The notes beneath the pieces were generated by a model, which was not told the DNA's origin, did no database searches, and saw only the letters and a list, made by a program, of their open reading frames with translations. A stretch of 64,000 nt of DNA from Enterococcus avium ATCC 14025. GTDB taxonomy: Bacteria > Bacillota > Bacilli > Lactobacillales > Enterococcaceae. Every line of letters begins with the position of its first letter. Within the stretch, counting starts at the first letter, position 1. A program made the translations under genes and the position numbers. Below are positions 8,720 to 15,834 of this stretch, in pieces. Location of the stretch: contig NZ_KE136367.1 of NCBI RefSeq assembly GCF_000406965.1, forward strand, positions 151,090 to 215,089, in the 5' to 3' direction.

Positions 8720-9652
8720 TTAATAAGCTTCTCTCAAATAAATCTCCTTTGATAGATAACGATCTCCTGCATCGGGAAAAATCGTCACCACTTGACTTCC
8801 CGCAGGCAAGCTAGCAACCTCTGCCAAGGCCCCTACCATCGCGGCTCCCGATGAGCTGCCAATCAAAATTCCATGCTCCTTCGCTAGCTTTCGGGTCATC
8901 GCAAAGCCTTCGTCATCACTAATCGTAGCAAAGCAGCTGATCGGTAACTCGTTTAGAAATGTCGGAATAAACTCAACACCGATCCCTTCAATCTCATGCC
9001 CATGACTATCTCCACCGTTCAGGATCGAGCCTTCAGGTTCCACACCAATCAAGCGAATCGCGGAATTTCGTTCTAATAGATACCGCGCCACCCCGCTAAA
9101 GGTCCCGCCACTACCGATTCCTGCTACAAAGCTGGTGATACCTTCTCCAAGATCCTCAACCAATTCCGGTGCCAACGAGCGATAATACGCTTCTGGATTG
9201 GCGGGATTTTCAAACTGTAAGGGTAGATAACTGTCAGCAAGTTCCTCATGCAGTCTTTTCGCTTCTTCGATCGCACCACTGATCCCTTCAGCAATTGGCG
9301 TATGGACAATTTCCGCTCCTAAAGCTCGCATCAACGCTTGCTTCTCCAAACTGAACTTTTCTGGAACTACAAAAATCGTCGGTAAGCCCGCCTCCAACGC
9401 TGCAAGGGCCACGCCAATCCCCGTATTCCCAGCGGTCGGTTCAATAATAGTCGTCCCTTCTTTGATCCTGCCCTGTTTGAAGCCTTCTTCAATTAGATAA
9501 ACACCTAGCCGATCTTTGATGCTTCCCCCTGGATTCAAATATTCCAGCTTCGCATAAATCGCTGAACCTTCGGGAATTTCTTCAAATTGATGGTGAGTGA
9601 ATCGCAGCAGCGGAGTATGTCCGATTGCCGCTTGGATAGAATTAATAATCAT
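8720..9652 (-). CDS. PLP-dependent cysteine synthase / cystathionine beta-synthase (CysK/MccA-like)
   Basis: About 310 residues of the beta-substituting fold-type II PLP family. Visible motifs are the Schiff-base lysine in [12 protein letters not shown], the substrate loop [10 protein letters not shown], and a phosphate-binding SSSGAAM near the C-terminus. Family members make cysteine from O-acetylserine plus sulfide, or cystathionine from O-acetylserine plus homocysteine (MccA). luxS and the YrrT-like gene next door favour an MccA-type role, but mccB is absent. The start is set at 9652 (alternative 9655) by GAGGAG just upstream. Expression is probably controlled by the Cys-rich leader and terminator at 9709-9904. 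Confidence 0.88.
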   Translation of the reverse strand: MIINSIQAAIGHTPLLRFTHHQFEEIPEGSAIYAKLEYLNPGGSIKDRLGVYLIEEGFKQGRIKEGTTIIEPTAGNTGIGVALAALEAGLPTIFVVPEKFSLEKQALMRALGAEIVHTPIAEGISGAIEEAKRLHEELADSYLPLQFENPANPEAYYRSLAPELVEDLGEGITSFVAGIGSGGTFSGVARYLLERNSAIRLIGVEPEGSILNGGDSHGHEIEGIGVEFIPTFLNELPISCFATISDDEGFAMTRKLAKEHGILIGSSSGAAMVGALAEVASLPAGSQVVTIFPDAGDRYLSKEIYLREAY

Positions 9653-9708
9653 CATTGCTCTCCTCGTATTTATTTTTTTCGCATGTTTGTCGTTCAATTT
9701 TAGGTAAC

Positions 9709-9739
9709 AAAAAAAGGCGCCGACTATTAATCAGCACCT
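9709..9739 (-). terminator. Attenuator terminator in the cysteine leader
   Basis: On the minus strand AGGTGCTGA pairs with TCGGCGCCT (nine pairs, two G-U) over loop TTAATAG, followed by seven U. It sits between the leader peptide and the structural gene, so it terminates in the 5' leader. Its left arm GGUGCUG can also pair with CAGC-AU-ACC inside the leader-peptide region, giving an antiterminator. Confidence 0.85.
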
Positions 9740-9745
9740 TGAGCT

Positions 9746-9793
9746 TCCACTATATTGCTCCTGTAAATTCCCGTTCAACGGGTATACAGGTAG
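9746..9793 (-). promoter_or_regulatory. Spacer hairpin in the cysteine leader RNA
   Basis: On the minus strand CCTGTA pairs with TACAGG, and inside it CCCGT pairs with ACGGG over a 3-nt loop. The hairpin lies between the leader peptide stop and the terminator. It may bring the antiterminator arm close to the terminator arm, or act as a pause. Confidence 0.55.
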
Positions 9794-9817
9794 CCAAAAT
9801 AATCGAAAATTGGGCAG

Positions 9818-9904
9818 TTAATAGACATGACAAAACGGTATGCTGCTTTTTAGCACCATACAACAACAGCAAGATTCAGTTGCGAACTGTTTGCTGAATG
9901 TCAT
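9818..9904 (-). CDS. Cys-rich leader peptide (cysteine attenuator)
   Basis: A 28-codon frame: MTFSKQFATES, then four consecutive Cys codons (TGC TGT TGT TGT), then MVLKSSIPFCHVY and TAA. GGAGG lies 7 nt before the ATG. Directly behind the Cys codons the RNA can fold GUAUG-G-UGCU with AGCA-G-CAUAC. The second arm of that hairpin is also complementary to the left arm of the downstream terminator. This is the classic order of segments 1, 2, 3 and 4: a ribosome stalled for Cys-tRNA would cover segment 1, free segment 2 to pair with 3, and prevent termination. Function is inferred from sequence; polycysteine leader peptides of this kind are described in mycobacteria. Confidence 0.8.
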   Translation of the reverse strand: MTFSKQFATESCCCCMVLKSSIPFCHVY

Positions 9905-9947
9905 GACTATACCTCCAAAAATTTTTAGACCATTTAGAATAGTTAAA

Positions 9948-9976
9948 AAATTACCATAGATAGCGATTACTGTCAA
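9948..9976 (-). promoter_or_regulatory. Promoter of the cysteine leader transcript
   Basis: On the minus strand TTGACA (9976-9971), a 17-bp spacer, then TGG-TAATTT (-10 at 9953-9948) with an extended -10 TG. The -10 hexamer itself is weak. Transcription would start about 25-35 nt before the leader peptide ribosome site. Confidence 0.65.
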
Positions 9977-10433
9977 AGGAAAGACTCATGGGGTTTTAAT
10001 CGAATGAATAGAAATACCTTTTACCTAAACCCTCGACTATACTCATACTCCTTTTCGATCAATCATATCAAGCGACAACTTAGAATTAGCCCCTCAACTT
10101 CGAGTGATTCAAACAGTCTTTCAATGTTTCTAAGACCTAAACATTCTAATTGAACAAAAACTTTAATTATACTCTAAATTGAAAATCATTTCAAATCGCA
10201 ATTTGACACTTACCCCCCCTAAAATAACCATTTTCGGGGTAAAAAAGCCACTTTTCACCCTAAAACGTGTCAAATTGAGGGGGGTAACGGTTATTTTGCG
10301 ATTCGCATCTTTTTGCTAAATCTCGTATCGTGTAGTTAACAAAAATAATAAGGCTATGCAGGACGCTGCTTCCTTTTCTCAAATAGAAAAACACTGAACG
10401 ATCATATAACACACCCACGAGGAGGAAACCCTA
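9977..10433. other. Intergenic region holding the shuffled inverted repeat
   Basis: About 450 bp without a supported gene. The minus strand at about 10015-10170 has open stretches interrupted by stops (E-R-L-F-E-S-L-E-V-E-G-L-I...), which could be a decayed gene. The notable content is the 10194-10303 repeat structure, described separately. A GAGGAGG ribosome site precedes the next gene. Confidence 0.4.
10194..10303. repeat. Inverted repeat with modules in non-nested order
   Basis: Four exact inverted pairs: AATCGCAA/TTGCGATT (10194-10201, 10296-10303), AATTTGACAC/GTGTCAAATT (10200-10209, 10267-10276), TTACCCCCC/GGGGGGTAA (10210-10218, 10279-10287) and AAAATAACC/GGTTATTTT (10221-10229, 10289-10297). 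The outer pair is nested normally. The three inner pairs run X-Y-Z then X'-Y'-Z', so they cannot all pair in one simple hairpin. The centre holds a small GGGT/ACCC stem. It lies about 130 bp upstream of the two-gene unknown operon. Confidence 0.7.
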
Positions 10434-10817
10434 ATGAATGAACAGCTTTTGACATACAATCAAACATTCTCACTAAAACCAGAAACACTAGAAAAACGCA
10501 TCATGGAGTATTACCAAGAAACACAAAATAGTAGTTTAACCATCAAGTATATCTTAGCCTTACGCGTACGCTTCAAGCTTGGCGCGCAAGAGTTCGCCCA
10601 CATTCTAGAGGATCTTGTCCGCTACCTGTTTATGAATACCAAAGCCACACGTACGATGAAACGCTTCTTCTATTATTTCAAAGATTACTTCATGGAATCT
10701 GAGTGGAAACGACTAACCTTAAGAGTCTTTCCCATAAGAAACTTTGGCAAGAAAGTCGTCTCTGCTGTTCGTTCACTCATTTCGGCTGTCCGTCCAGAAG
10801 AAACGACGGAGACCTGA
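10434..10817 (+). CDS. Hypothetical protein
   Basis: A 127-residue protein I do not recognise. It is basic, mostly helical by composition, and contains YILALRVRFKLGAQEFAHILEDLVRYLF and several Arg/Lys-rich stretches. There is no signal peptide and no clear membrane segment. The start is supported by AGGAGG 9 nt upstream. The stop is 42 nt before the next gene, so the two probably form one transcript. The high Arg/Lys content would allow nucleic-acid or membrane-surface contact, but that is speculation. Confidence 0.7.
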   Translation: MNEQLLTYNQTFSLKPETLEKRIMEYYQETQNSSLTIKYILALRVRFKLGAQEFAHILEDLVRYLFMNTKATRTMKRFFYYFKDYFMESEWKRLTLRVFPIRNFGKKVVSAVRSLISAVRPEETTET

Positions 10818-10859
10818 GATAAAACACCCTACGCATAAAAACAAGAAAGGAAGGATTCG

Positions 10860-11498
10860 ATGAGAACCGAAACGACAGATTTAGTTGCATTATTTACGAA
10901 GAATAACGGTGGCAAGCACAACTGGCGCTACAAAGGTGTGGACACCAGCTTGCCGGCAGAAGAAATCAAAGAAGCTTGCGAACTATTAACGACACTCGAC
11001 CTTTTTGAACAAGATGGCGTAAAACTATTTGATTCCGTCTTATCGGCGAAGTTCGTCACCACGATTGAAACCATGATTTTTGATTTAGAGCATGACCACG
11101 AAGAAACACAACCTGAAGCAGAAAAAATGAAGGACGCCACCCGTAAAAAGGTTTGCTCTTTTGAAGTCACTGATGAATCTGACAAAGTAAAAGAAACCCT
11201 GCCAACCAAGTTGTTGCGACCTAGACCTAGCATCCCTGTCTTAAGCCAAGCACGTGAACGTCAGTATGAACACATTGAAACGGTAGATACCTCGAACTCT
11301 ATCACGATCAACCATGAGGCCCTTCCGCCAATCAATGACAAGCAAATTATTGGCGATGAAGCAGAGTCAAATATAGAGCAAATTCCTGACACTGAAGTAC
11401 AGAGCACTAAGGAAGGCAAAGGACTGTTTCGCTGGATTCAAAAAATCAAGAATCGAACTCGAAACAAAGAAGCGCCAGAGAGCACACCACGAGAATAA
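10860..11498 (+). CDS. Hypothetical protein, DUF2922-like N-terminus possible
   Basis: A 212-residue protein. The first 80 residues (DLVALFTKNNGGKHNWRYK ... LLTTLDLFEQDGVKLFDSV ... TIETMIFD) have the length and spacing of a small beta-alpha domain resembling DUF2922-type proteins. I cannot confirm that. Residues 80-190 are acidic and low complexity. The last 20 residues are strongly basic (KIKNRTRNK). A ribosome site AAAGGAAGG lies upstream. There is no export signal. It is the second gene of a two-gene unit whose only regulatory landmark is the 10194-10303 repeat. Confidence 0.65.
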   Translation: MRTETTDLVALFTKNNGGKHNWRYKGVDTSLPAEEIKEACELLTTLDLFEQDGVKLFDSVLSAKFVTTIETMIFDLEHDHEETQPEAEKMKDATRKKVCSFEVTDESDKVKETLPTKLLRPRPSIPVLSQARERQYEHIETVDTSNSITINHEALPPINDKQIIGDEAESNIEQIPDTEVQSTKEGKGLFRWIQKIKNRTRNKEAPESTPRE

Positions 11499-11545
11499 CC
11501 CTTCACAATTAAATCCTGTCATTCATGCGTAGGAAGCAAAACAAT

Positions 11546-11573
11546 CCCCCCCTGCGATCACGGTCTCAGGGGG
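11546..11573. terminator. G/C-run hairpin between convergent units
   Basis: CCCCCTG (11548-11554) pairs with CAGGGGG (11567-11573). Neither side has a strong U-tract, so termination efficiency is doubtful. Its position between the convergent unknown operon and the MerR gene fits a shared terminator. Confidence 0.45.
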
Positions 11574-11585
11574 TGTGAAAATATG

Positions 11586-11690
11586 TTAGAAAGCGACGGT
11601 ATGTTTGATGAACCTTTTACCTACTACATTTGGAGGAACACTCTTGAATTGTCTATTTAGCAGCTTTTTAGCTATGCTTGGATTCAACGT
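11586..11690 (-). pseudogene. Decayed IS3-family transposase fragment
   Basis: A short minus-strand frame reads S-I-A-K-K-L-L-N-R-Q-F-K-S-V-P-P-N before diverging and stopping. LLNRQF followed by PN is the signature just before the DDE core of many IS3-family OrfB proteins (LLNRQF...PNxxWVTDIT). The WVTDIT part is absent and no start codon exists. It lies directly downstream of the MerR regulator gene. The match is short, so identity is tentative. Confidence 0.35.
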
Positions 11691-11748
11691 GTCCCTGATT
11701 ACTCTCAGCTTGATTGATCTGGACCAGATGACCCGCTACAGGAAGATT

Positions 11749-12723
11749 CTACAGCCCGTCCTTCAATCTTATCGGAACATAGCGTTGCATTTGGCGATAG
11801 CCCAGACCTTTCTCGATGTCCTTTTGGTACGCATTTTCTTCGTCCAAATAAGGCATATTGAACATAAAATTGCGGGCTTTATCCACTTCAAAGTTTGTTC
11901 CTTCTACCCACTGAAAAATTTTGTCTTGGACTTTCTGGATGCTCTCATCGTCTTCGTCAATACTGACGGCCATCGCATACAGACCACCTGGAAAATCAAT
12001 CAGCTCAAGCGGGCTCACATCGGCTTCACTGACGCCTTCTTTAACCGCGCATATCATAGTGGCTTTGTCTTCATTTACCAGCATAAAGTCCAAACAGTCA
12101 AAAATAACTGGACGATACAGCGGAAAATGCTGCCACAGCTGAAACATATAGCCGCCTTTTTTGAAGATCTCTTCAAAGGTGCGTTCGCCAGAGGTGACTG
12201 CCCTAAAGGATGGAATTCTGATCACCATCACATCGGGAACCTTCTTATCCAATTTATCCGTGATCTCGATCAAACGATTGATATTTGCTGGTTTGCCAAT
12301 ATAGTCTACATTGACAATCTGTGTCTCGATGTCCTTGGCCTTGTTATAGAGCTGCTTGATATCGGCATTATCCGAAAAATTCATTTTTTCTATTTCCTCG
12401 ATAAAATCAAGCACAATACCTTTCAGTTCATTCAGCAAAGAGACCTCATCGTCAATCGCGTTGACCTTTCTACCTAAAACCTCCAGCACAACATCCGAGC
12501 CGGAAGCTTTGAAAATCCGCTGGATGTCCTTTATGCTGATGTTCAATTTGCGTAAAATAAGAATCTGTTCGATCCGTCGAACGGCTTCTTCGTCGTACAT
12601 CCGATACGTGGACCCCTCGCTGCGAGTACTATTCAGGATACCCATATCTTCATAATAACGCAGCGCACGCGCAGTAATATTGTATTTACTGGATACCTCT
12701 CTGATTTTGACTAAATTATTCAT
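11749..12723 (-). CDS. MerR family regulator with GyrI-like effector domain
   Basis: A 324-residue protein. Residues 5-75 are a MerR winged helix (KIREVSSKYNITARALRYYEDMGIL ... YRMYDEEAVRRIEQI). A dimerisation helix follows to about 115, and residues about 165-315 form a GyrI/SOUL-like small-molecule-binding domain. Such proteins (BmrR, Mta type) activate efflux or detoxification genes on binding hydrophobic drugs. The start is supported by AAAGGAGATG. The promoter at 12751-12781 has the stretched 19-bp spacer typical of MerR control, so autoregulation is likely. No efflux gene is adjacent. Confidence 0.88.
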   Translation of the reverse strand: MNNLVKIREVSSKYNITARALRYYEDMGILNSTRSEGSTYRMYDEEAVRRIEQILILRKLNISIKDIQRIFKASGSDVVLEVLGRKVNAIDDEVSLLNELKGIVLDFIEEIEKMNFSDNADIKQLYNKAKDIETQIVNVDYIGKPANINRLIEITDKLDKKVPDVMVIRIPSFRAVTSGERTFEEIFKKGGYMFQLWQHFPLYRPVIFDCLDFMLVNEDKATMICAVKEGVSEADVSPLELIDFPGGLYAMAVSIDEDDESIQKVQDKIFQWVEGTNFEVDKARNFMFNMPYLDEENAYQKDIEKGLGYRQMQRYVPIRLKDGL

Positions 12724-12750
12724 CGTTCATCTCCTTTCCTGACTTACTTC

Positions 12751-12781
12751 ATTATGAAGGCTTACCCAAAGGAAGAGTCAA
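12751..12781 (-). promoter_or_regulatory. MerR-type promoter with 19-bp spacer
   Basis: On the minus strand TTGACT, 19-bp spacer, CATAAT. The spacer carries an imperfect dyad (CTTCC then GGTAAG). Overlong spacers with a central dyad are typical of promoters activated by DNA untwisting by MerR proteins. Confidence 0.6.
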
Positions 12782-12830
12782 GCTATTTTTGAACTTTTCC
12801 TAGGCAATCAAGCAGAAGCTTTACCGTCAC

Positions 12831-12859
12831 TTGTAGTTGTAACCGGTCTCTTTTATAAT
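12831..12859 (+). promoter_or_regulatory. Promoter for GNAT gene
   Basis: TTGTAG at 12831-12836, 17-bp spacer, perfect TATAAT at 12854-12859. It is followed about 15 nt later by AAAGGAGG, the ribosome site of the short leader frame at 12889. Confidence 0.65.
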
Positions 12860-12888
12860 GGAGCTATCAAAACAAAGGAGGCTCTTGT

Positions 12889-12936
12889 TTGACTAACTTG
12901 TGTTTATTATCGGTGATTTGCTCTTCATTCAGCTAA
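12889..12936 (+). CDS. Possible 15-residue leader peptide before GNAT gene
   Basis: AAAGGAGG is followed after 7 nt by a TTG-initiated frame of 15 codons (TTNLCLLSV-type start as read: L/M-T-N-L-C-L-L-S-V-I-C-S-S-F-S) ending in TAA, 30 nt before the GNAT ATG. A strong ribosome site without a longer gene suggests a translated leader. No terminator or obvious alternative stem was found, so a regulatory role is unproven. Confidence 0.35.
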   Translation: MTNLCLLSVICSSFS

Positions 12937-12966
12937 AAAATCCATTTATATGAGGAGAGCAAAATA

Positions 12967-13509
12967 ATGAAACTAACGATTCGAGAAACAACTAAAGCAG
13001 ACAACGAAACGATTTATCTCATCGAAAAACACGCCTTTGGAGAAGTAGACGAGGCCGATTTGACTGAGAAGCTATTGGCCGAACCAACCGCTCAGCCGCT
13101 TTTATCTCTTTTAGCATTTGATGAGGATAAACCTGTCGGACATATCCTGTTTACGAAAGCAGCACTCACGAATCACGAACAGCTTTTGGTCATGATCTTG
13201 GGTCCTTTAGCCGTTATGCCCGATTATCAAAAGCAAGGAATCGGCGGACAATTGATCAAAGAAGGACTGCGCCTGCTGCAGCAAAAGCACGTTGAGTTAG
13301 TCTTTGTCTTAGGTCATATCGAGTACTATCCAAAGCATGGCTTCAAGCCCGCGTTGCCACTCGATTTCCAAGCGCCTTATCCAGTAGAAAAAGGCAAAGA
13401 AGACGCTTGGATGGTTCAAGCGTTGAAGGCTGATTTTCCGATCGAAGACTACGCCAGAACCGTGCGCTGTTGTGATGAATTTATGCGGCCAGAATATTGG
13501 CGAGAATAG
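12967..13509 (+). CDS. GNAT family N-acetyltransferase
   Basis: A 180-residue acetyltransferase. The GNAT core is visible: central strand VMILGPLAVMPDYQ and acetyl-CoA pyrophosphate loop KQGIGGQLIKEGL, then VFVLGHIEYYPKHGF, which resembles the YhbS subgroup. It transfers an acetyl group from acetyl-CoA to an unknown amine. It has its own promoter at 12831 and a strong terminator at 13517, so it is a single-gene unit apart from the possible leader peptide. GAGGAG lies 10 nt before the ATG. Confidence 0.88.
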   Translation: MKLTIRETTKADNETIYLIEKHAFGEVDEADLTEKLLAEPTAQPLLSLLAFDEDKPVGHILFTKAALTNHEQLLVMILGPLAVMPDYQKQGIGGQLIKEGLRLLQQKHVELVFVLGHIEYYPKHGFKPALPLDFQAPYPVEKGKEDAWMVQALKADFPIEDYARTVRCCDEFMRPEYWRE

Positions 13510-13516
13510 ACGATCC

Positions 13517-13555
13517 AAACCCTTATACCAAAAGTGCGGTATAAGGGTTTTTCTT
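13517..13555 (+). terminator. Terminator after GNAT gene
   Basis: A 13-bp perfect stem AAACCCTTATACC/GGTATAAGGGTTT with loop AAAAGTGC and a U-rich tail. Confidence 0.92.
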
Positions 13556-13630
13556 TGCAGATTTAGCCGAAGTTGTATATAACAAAAGAAAGTAAAGCCT
13601 CGCAAATAAGCGAGAAAAGGAGTCCCGATC

Positions 13631-13963
13631 ATGTACTCATTAGTTCCCGAAAATATGTATGAAGTCGAACAAAAACTAAATTACTTCAAAGAAAAAGGCG
13701 ATAAAATCACCGAAGAAGAAGTCATCCAACAAGCCGTACTCGATAATAGCCAGCAAATCCTAGATGGCGATCTAGAAGGTCCCTACTGGAAAGTGAAATG
13801 GCAGCCCGAAGATAAAACCCTTGCCATCTTTGATATCATGAACAAACAAGTCGGTACCGTTGATAGTCTGTCGGGATCGTTTATCGATGACTTCCGCACT
13901 AGCGCACCAAATGTGATTCGCCATTTGGCGGAGGCGATTCAGAAGATTGTGAATGAGAATTAG
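13631..13963 (+). CDS. Hypothetical cytoplasmic protein
   Basis: A 110-residue acidic protein I do not recognise. The first half is helical (YEVEQKLNYFKEKGDKITEEEV). The middle YWKVKWQPEDKTLAIFDIMNKQVGTVDS looks like beta strands. There is no signal or membrane segment. AAAGGAG lies upstream of the ATG. It is a monocistronic gene between two strong terminators (13517 and 13970), which supports it being real. Function unknown. Confidence 0.72.
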   Translation: MYSLVPENMYEVEQKLNYFKEKGDKITEEEVIQQAVLDNSQQILDGDLEGPYWKVKWQPEDKTLAIFDIMNKQVGTVDSLSGSFIDDFRTSAPNVIRHLAEAIQKIVNEN

Positions 13964-13969
13964 ACGTTG

Positions 13970-14025
13970 AAAAGCCGAGCGACTTTGTGACTATCGATGA
14001 TAGTGCTTGGTCGTTCGGCTTTTTA
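13970..14025. terminator. Bidirectional terminator
   Basis: AAAAGCCGA pairs with TCGGCTTTT, with an inner CTATC-GAT-GATAG hairpin. A and T runs on both sides allow termination of the 13631 gene and of the minus-strand DUF4411 gene. Confidence 0.8.
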
Positions 14026-14077
14026 GTATTTGTAAAAATGATTGTGTTCTTTTTGTACTACTTATATCTAGTTGTAA

Positions 14078-14605
14078 TCAGATGACACATTGAACTTCGC
14101 GCATCAAGTCATACAAGTTGATGCACTCGACTCCTAAAGCTGCGCACACATCTGGTATTCGTGGCTCTTTGCTTGTAGGATTTTTAGAATTCAAGTTCAG
14201 ATTACGCTCTTCCATTGTCACAATTGTGTAGTCATAAGCTTTTGCTAAGGCAATTAACCAAGGATCAGCCTTTTCAAAAGCAGCCCACTCATCATAGCTT
14301 TTTTGTTTATAAAAAGGGGATTCAGCTACATAATTCAGTACCGTTGCATACTCGTTCAATACGATACTATCACTATTGGGCAAGATTATTTTCCCCTTGG
14401 CTAAGCAATTTTCCTCAACCCAAATCTGTAAATCATCTTTATTCTTTTTGGCGTGACACAGTTCATCTCGAACTTTGTCCACTAGATAAATAGACTGATC
14501 ATAGGTCTTTTTAAACCATTTCCAAAAAGAAGGAACCAAATCAAATTGATAAAACGTTCGGTAGGGTGATATTAAACTGTTGCTGTCAATTAGATACTTC
14601 TTCAT
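14078..14605 (-). CDS. DUF4411 PIN-like ribonuclease, toxin-type
   Basis: A 175-residue protein. The N-terminal YLIDSNSLISPYR carries the first acidic residue of a PIN-like fold, and later acidic positions are visible in EKADPWLIALAKAYDYTIVTMEER and RIPDVCAALGV. DUF4411 proteins are predicted PIN-fold nucleases found beside ImmA/IrrE genes as toxin-antitoxin-like pairs. The start overlaps the stop of the preceding ImmA/IrrE gene by one base (TAATG), so translation is coupled. Toxicity and target RNA are not known for this protein. Confidence 0.8.
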   Translation of the reverse strand: MKKYLIDSNSLISPYRTFYQFDLVPSFWKWFKKTYDQSIYLVDKVRDELCHAKKNKDDLQIWVEENCLAKGKIILPNSDSIVLNEYATVLNYVAESPFYKQKSYDEWAAFEKADPWLIALAKAYDYTIVTMEERNLNLNSKNPTSKEPRIPDVCAALGVECINLYDLMREVQCVI

Positions 14606-15768
14606 TATCGCCCCTCCATATGATTCACCAAATTATCATAAGTTTTACCTTTTGCTCCTAAAAGATCGTAGGCTTCTGTATATAAGATTTTCCCTTCTTT
14701 TGCTTTCCTATTTACAGAATGAACAAAATTTAAGTCCAGTCTCGAGCCTTGCGTATTGTAGTAATTTCCACCCGATTTTTTTTCACTTTGTTCTTTAGCA
14801 AGTAAATTATCGTGCATTTCTTCCACTAACACGCCCAACAGTTCATCAAATGTCTTCTTGGTAACTAAGTTTTGCTGCTTGATCTTTATACAAACCATTA
14901 AAGCACTTACACTAAACTGACTAGAAATACTCTTTACATTAGAATACGCATCTACATCCCTTTTGAACACGCGAATCAGTAATTTTGTTGGTAGCAGCAT
15001 CTCCGCCGCCACTTCATTACAAAATCTTTCTAGTTTTTCATTTAAGTAAGTCTGGTCACGATAAAAGGAGTCATTATACAATTCATTAACACCCAACCAA
15101 ACATGAACCAACTCATGACACAAGGAGAATATTCTTCCATTTAAACTATCTTTTGCATTTAGAAAAATCAACGGCGCATAGGCATCAATAAGTACAAACG
15201 CTCTAAACTCAGAAATATCTAGCGATCTATGAGGATTATTACCAACAATCCCATTTTGCATAACGAGAATACCTAAGTCACTACTAGCTTTTCTAAGTAC
15301 ATTAAATGTGTCATTACTCTTTCTATTCCAATCACTAGCTAAACCAAGTTGCGCAATAATTTTTTTAGACAATTTCTTGGGATCATCATTCACATTCGCG
15401 CTTCCTACAATTTCAAGTGGTAAAAAACCATCTTCTATCAACGTTTCTCTCATAAAGCTCTGCCGTGTTTCCATGAGTTTAATCGTATCAATCAAATCTC
15501 TACTTGGTTTATCATGTTCTTCATTATCAATCGTTCGATATTTTAATAAATCGACCTCTTCAACTGGTGGTTTTTTTAGAAAAAAATAGCCGAAAGGGAT
15601 TCGTAATTCCTTACTTAGCTTATTCAGTTCACTGACACTTAACTCACTTTCAGTAGATACCCACTCATCAATTTTAGAGAATTTTTGAGAAACTTGAACA
15701 ATACTTTTACCAGAAGATTGTATTGCCCATTGAATAATAGTTGGCTTTACAATAATTCCTTTTGCCAT
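14605..15768 (-). CDS. ImmA/IrrE metallopeptidase with N-terminal HTH-like region
   Basis: About 387 residues. The N-terminal 80 residues resemble an Xre-type helix-turn-helix (IQWAIQSSGKSIVQVSQKF ... LNKLSKELRIPFGYFFLKKP). The central domain has the zinc peptidase motif HELVH (SLCHELVHVWLGV), and NEVAAEMLLP follows. I start at 15768 (MAKGIIVKP) because GGAGGTG lies 8 nt before it; the longer frame starts inside that ribosome site. Proteins of this type cleave or restrain a partner in phage-like repression and toxin-antitoxin pairs. The partner here is the DUF4411 protein. Confidence 0.86.
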   Translation of the reverse strand: MAKGIIVKPTIIQWAIQSSGKSIVQVSQKFSKIDEWVSTESELSVSELNKLSKELRIPFGYFFLKKPPVEEVDLLKYRTIDNEEHDKPSRDLIDTIKLMETRQSFMRETLIEDGFLPLEIVGSANVNDDPKKLSKKIIAQLGLASDWNRKSNDTFNVLRKASSDLGILVMQNGIVGNNPHRSLDISEFRAFVLIDAYAPLIFLNAKDSLNGRIFSLCHELVHVWLGVNELYNDSFYRDQTYLNEKLERFCNEVAAEMLLPTKLLIRVFKRDVDAYSNVKSISSQFSVSALMVCIKIKQQNLVTKKTFDELLGVLVEEMHDNLLAKEQSEKKSGGNYYNTQGSRLDLNFVHSVNRKAKEGKILYTEAYDLLGAKGKTYDNLVNHMEGR

Positions 15769-15800
15769 TATTTTCACCTCCATTACAACTCAATCTTACC

Positions 15801-15812
15801 ACAAATGTTTGT
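15801..15812. promoter_or_regulatory. Possible operator of the ImmA/DUF4411 pair
   Basis: A 12-bp dyad ACAAA-TG-TTTGT about 35 bp upstream of the ImmA/IrrE start, in an AT-rich promoter region. The HTH-bearing upstream gene product could bind it. This is inference only. Confidence 0.4.
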
Positions 15813-15834
15813 AAATAATGTATCTAGAATTTGT

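Noticed and set aside
9655-9897. 80-codon plus-strand frame across the cysteine leader
   Set aside because: Runs antisense through the leader peptide and terminator; TTG start without ribosome site.
10010-10170. Minus-strand open stretches upstream of the cysteine promoter
   Set aside because: Interrupted by stops and without start; could be a decayed gene but no family match.
11605-12477. 290-codon plus-strand frame opposite the MerR gene
   Set aside because: It is the antisense shadow of the clear MerR-GyrI gene and has no domain or ribosome site.
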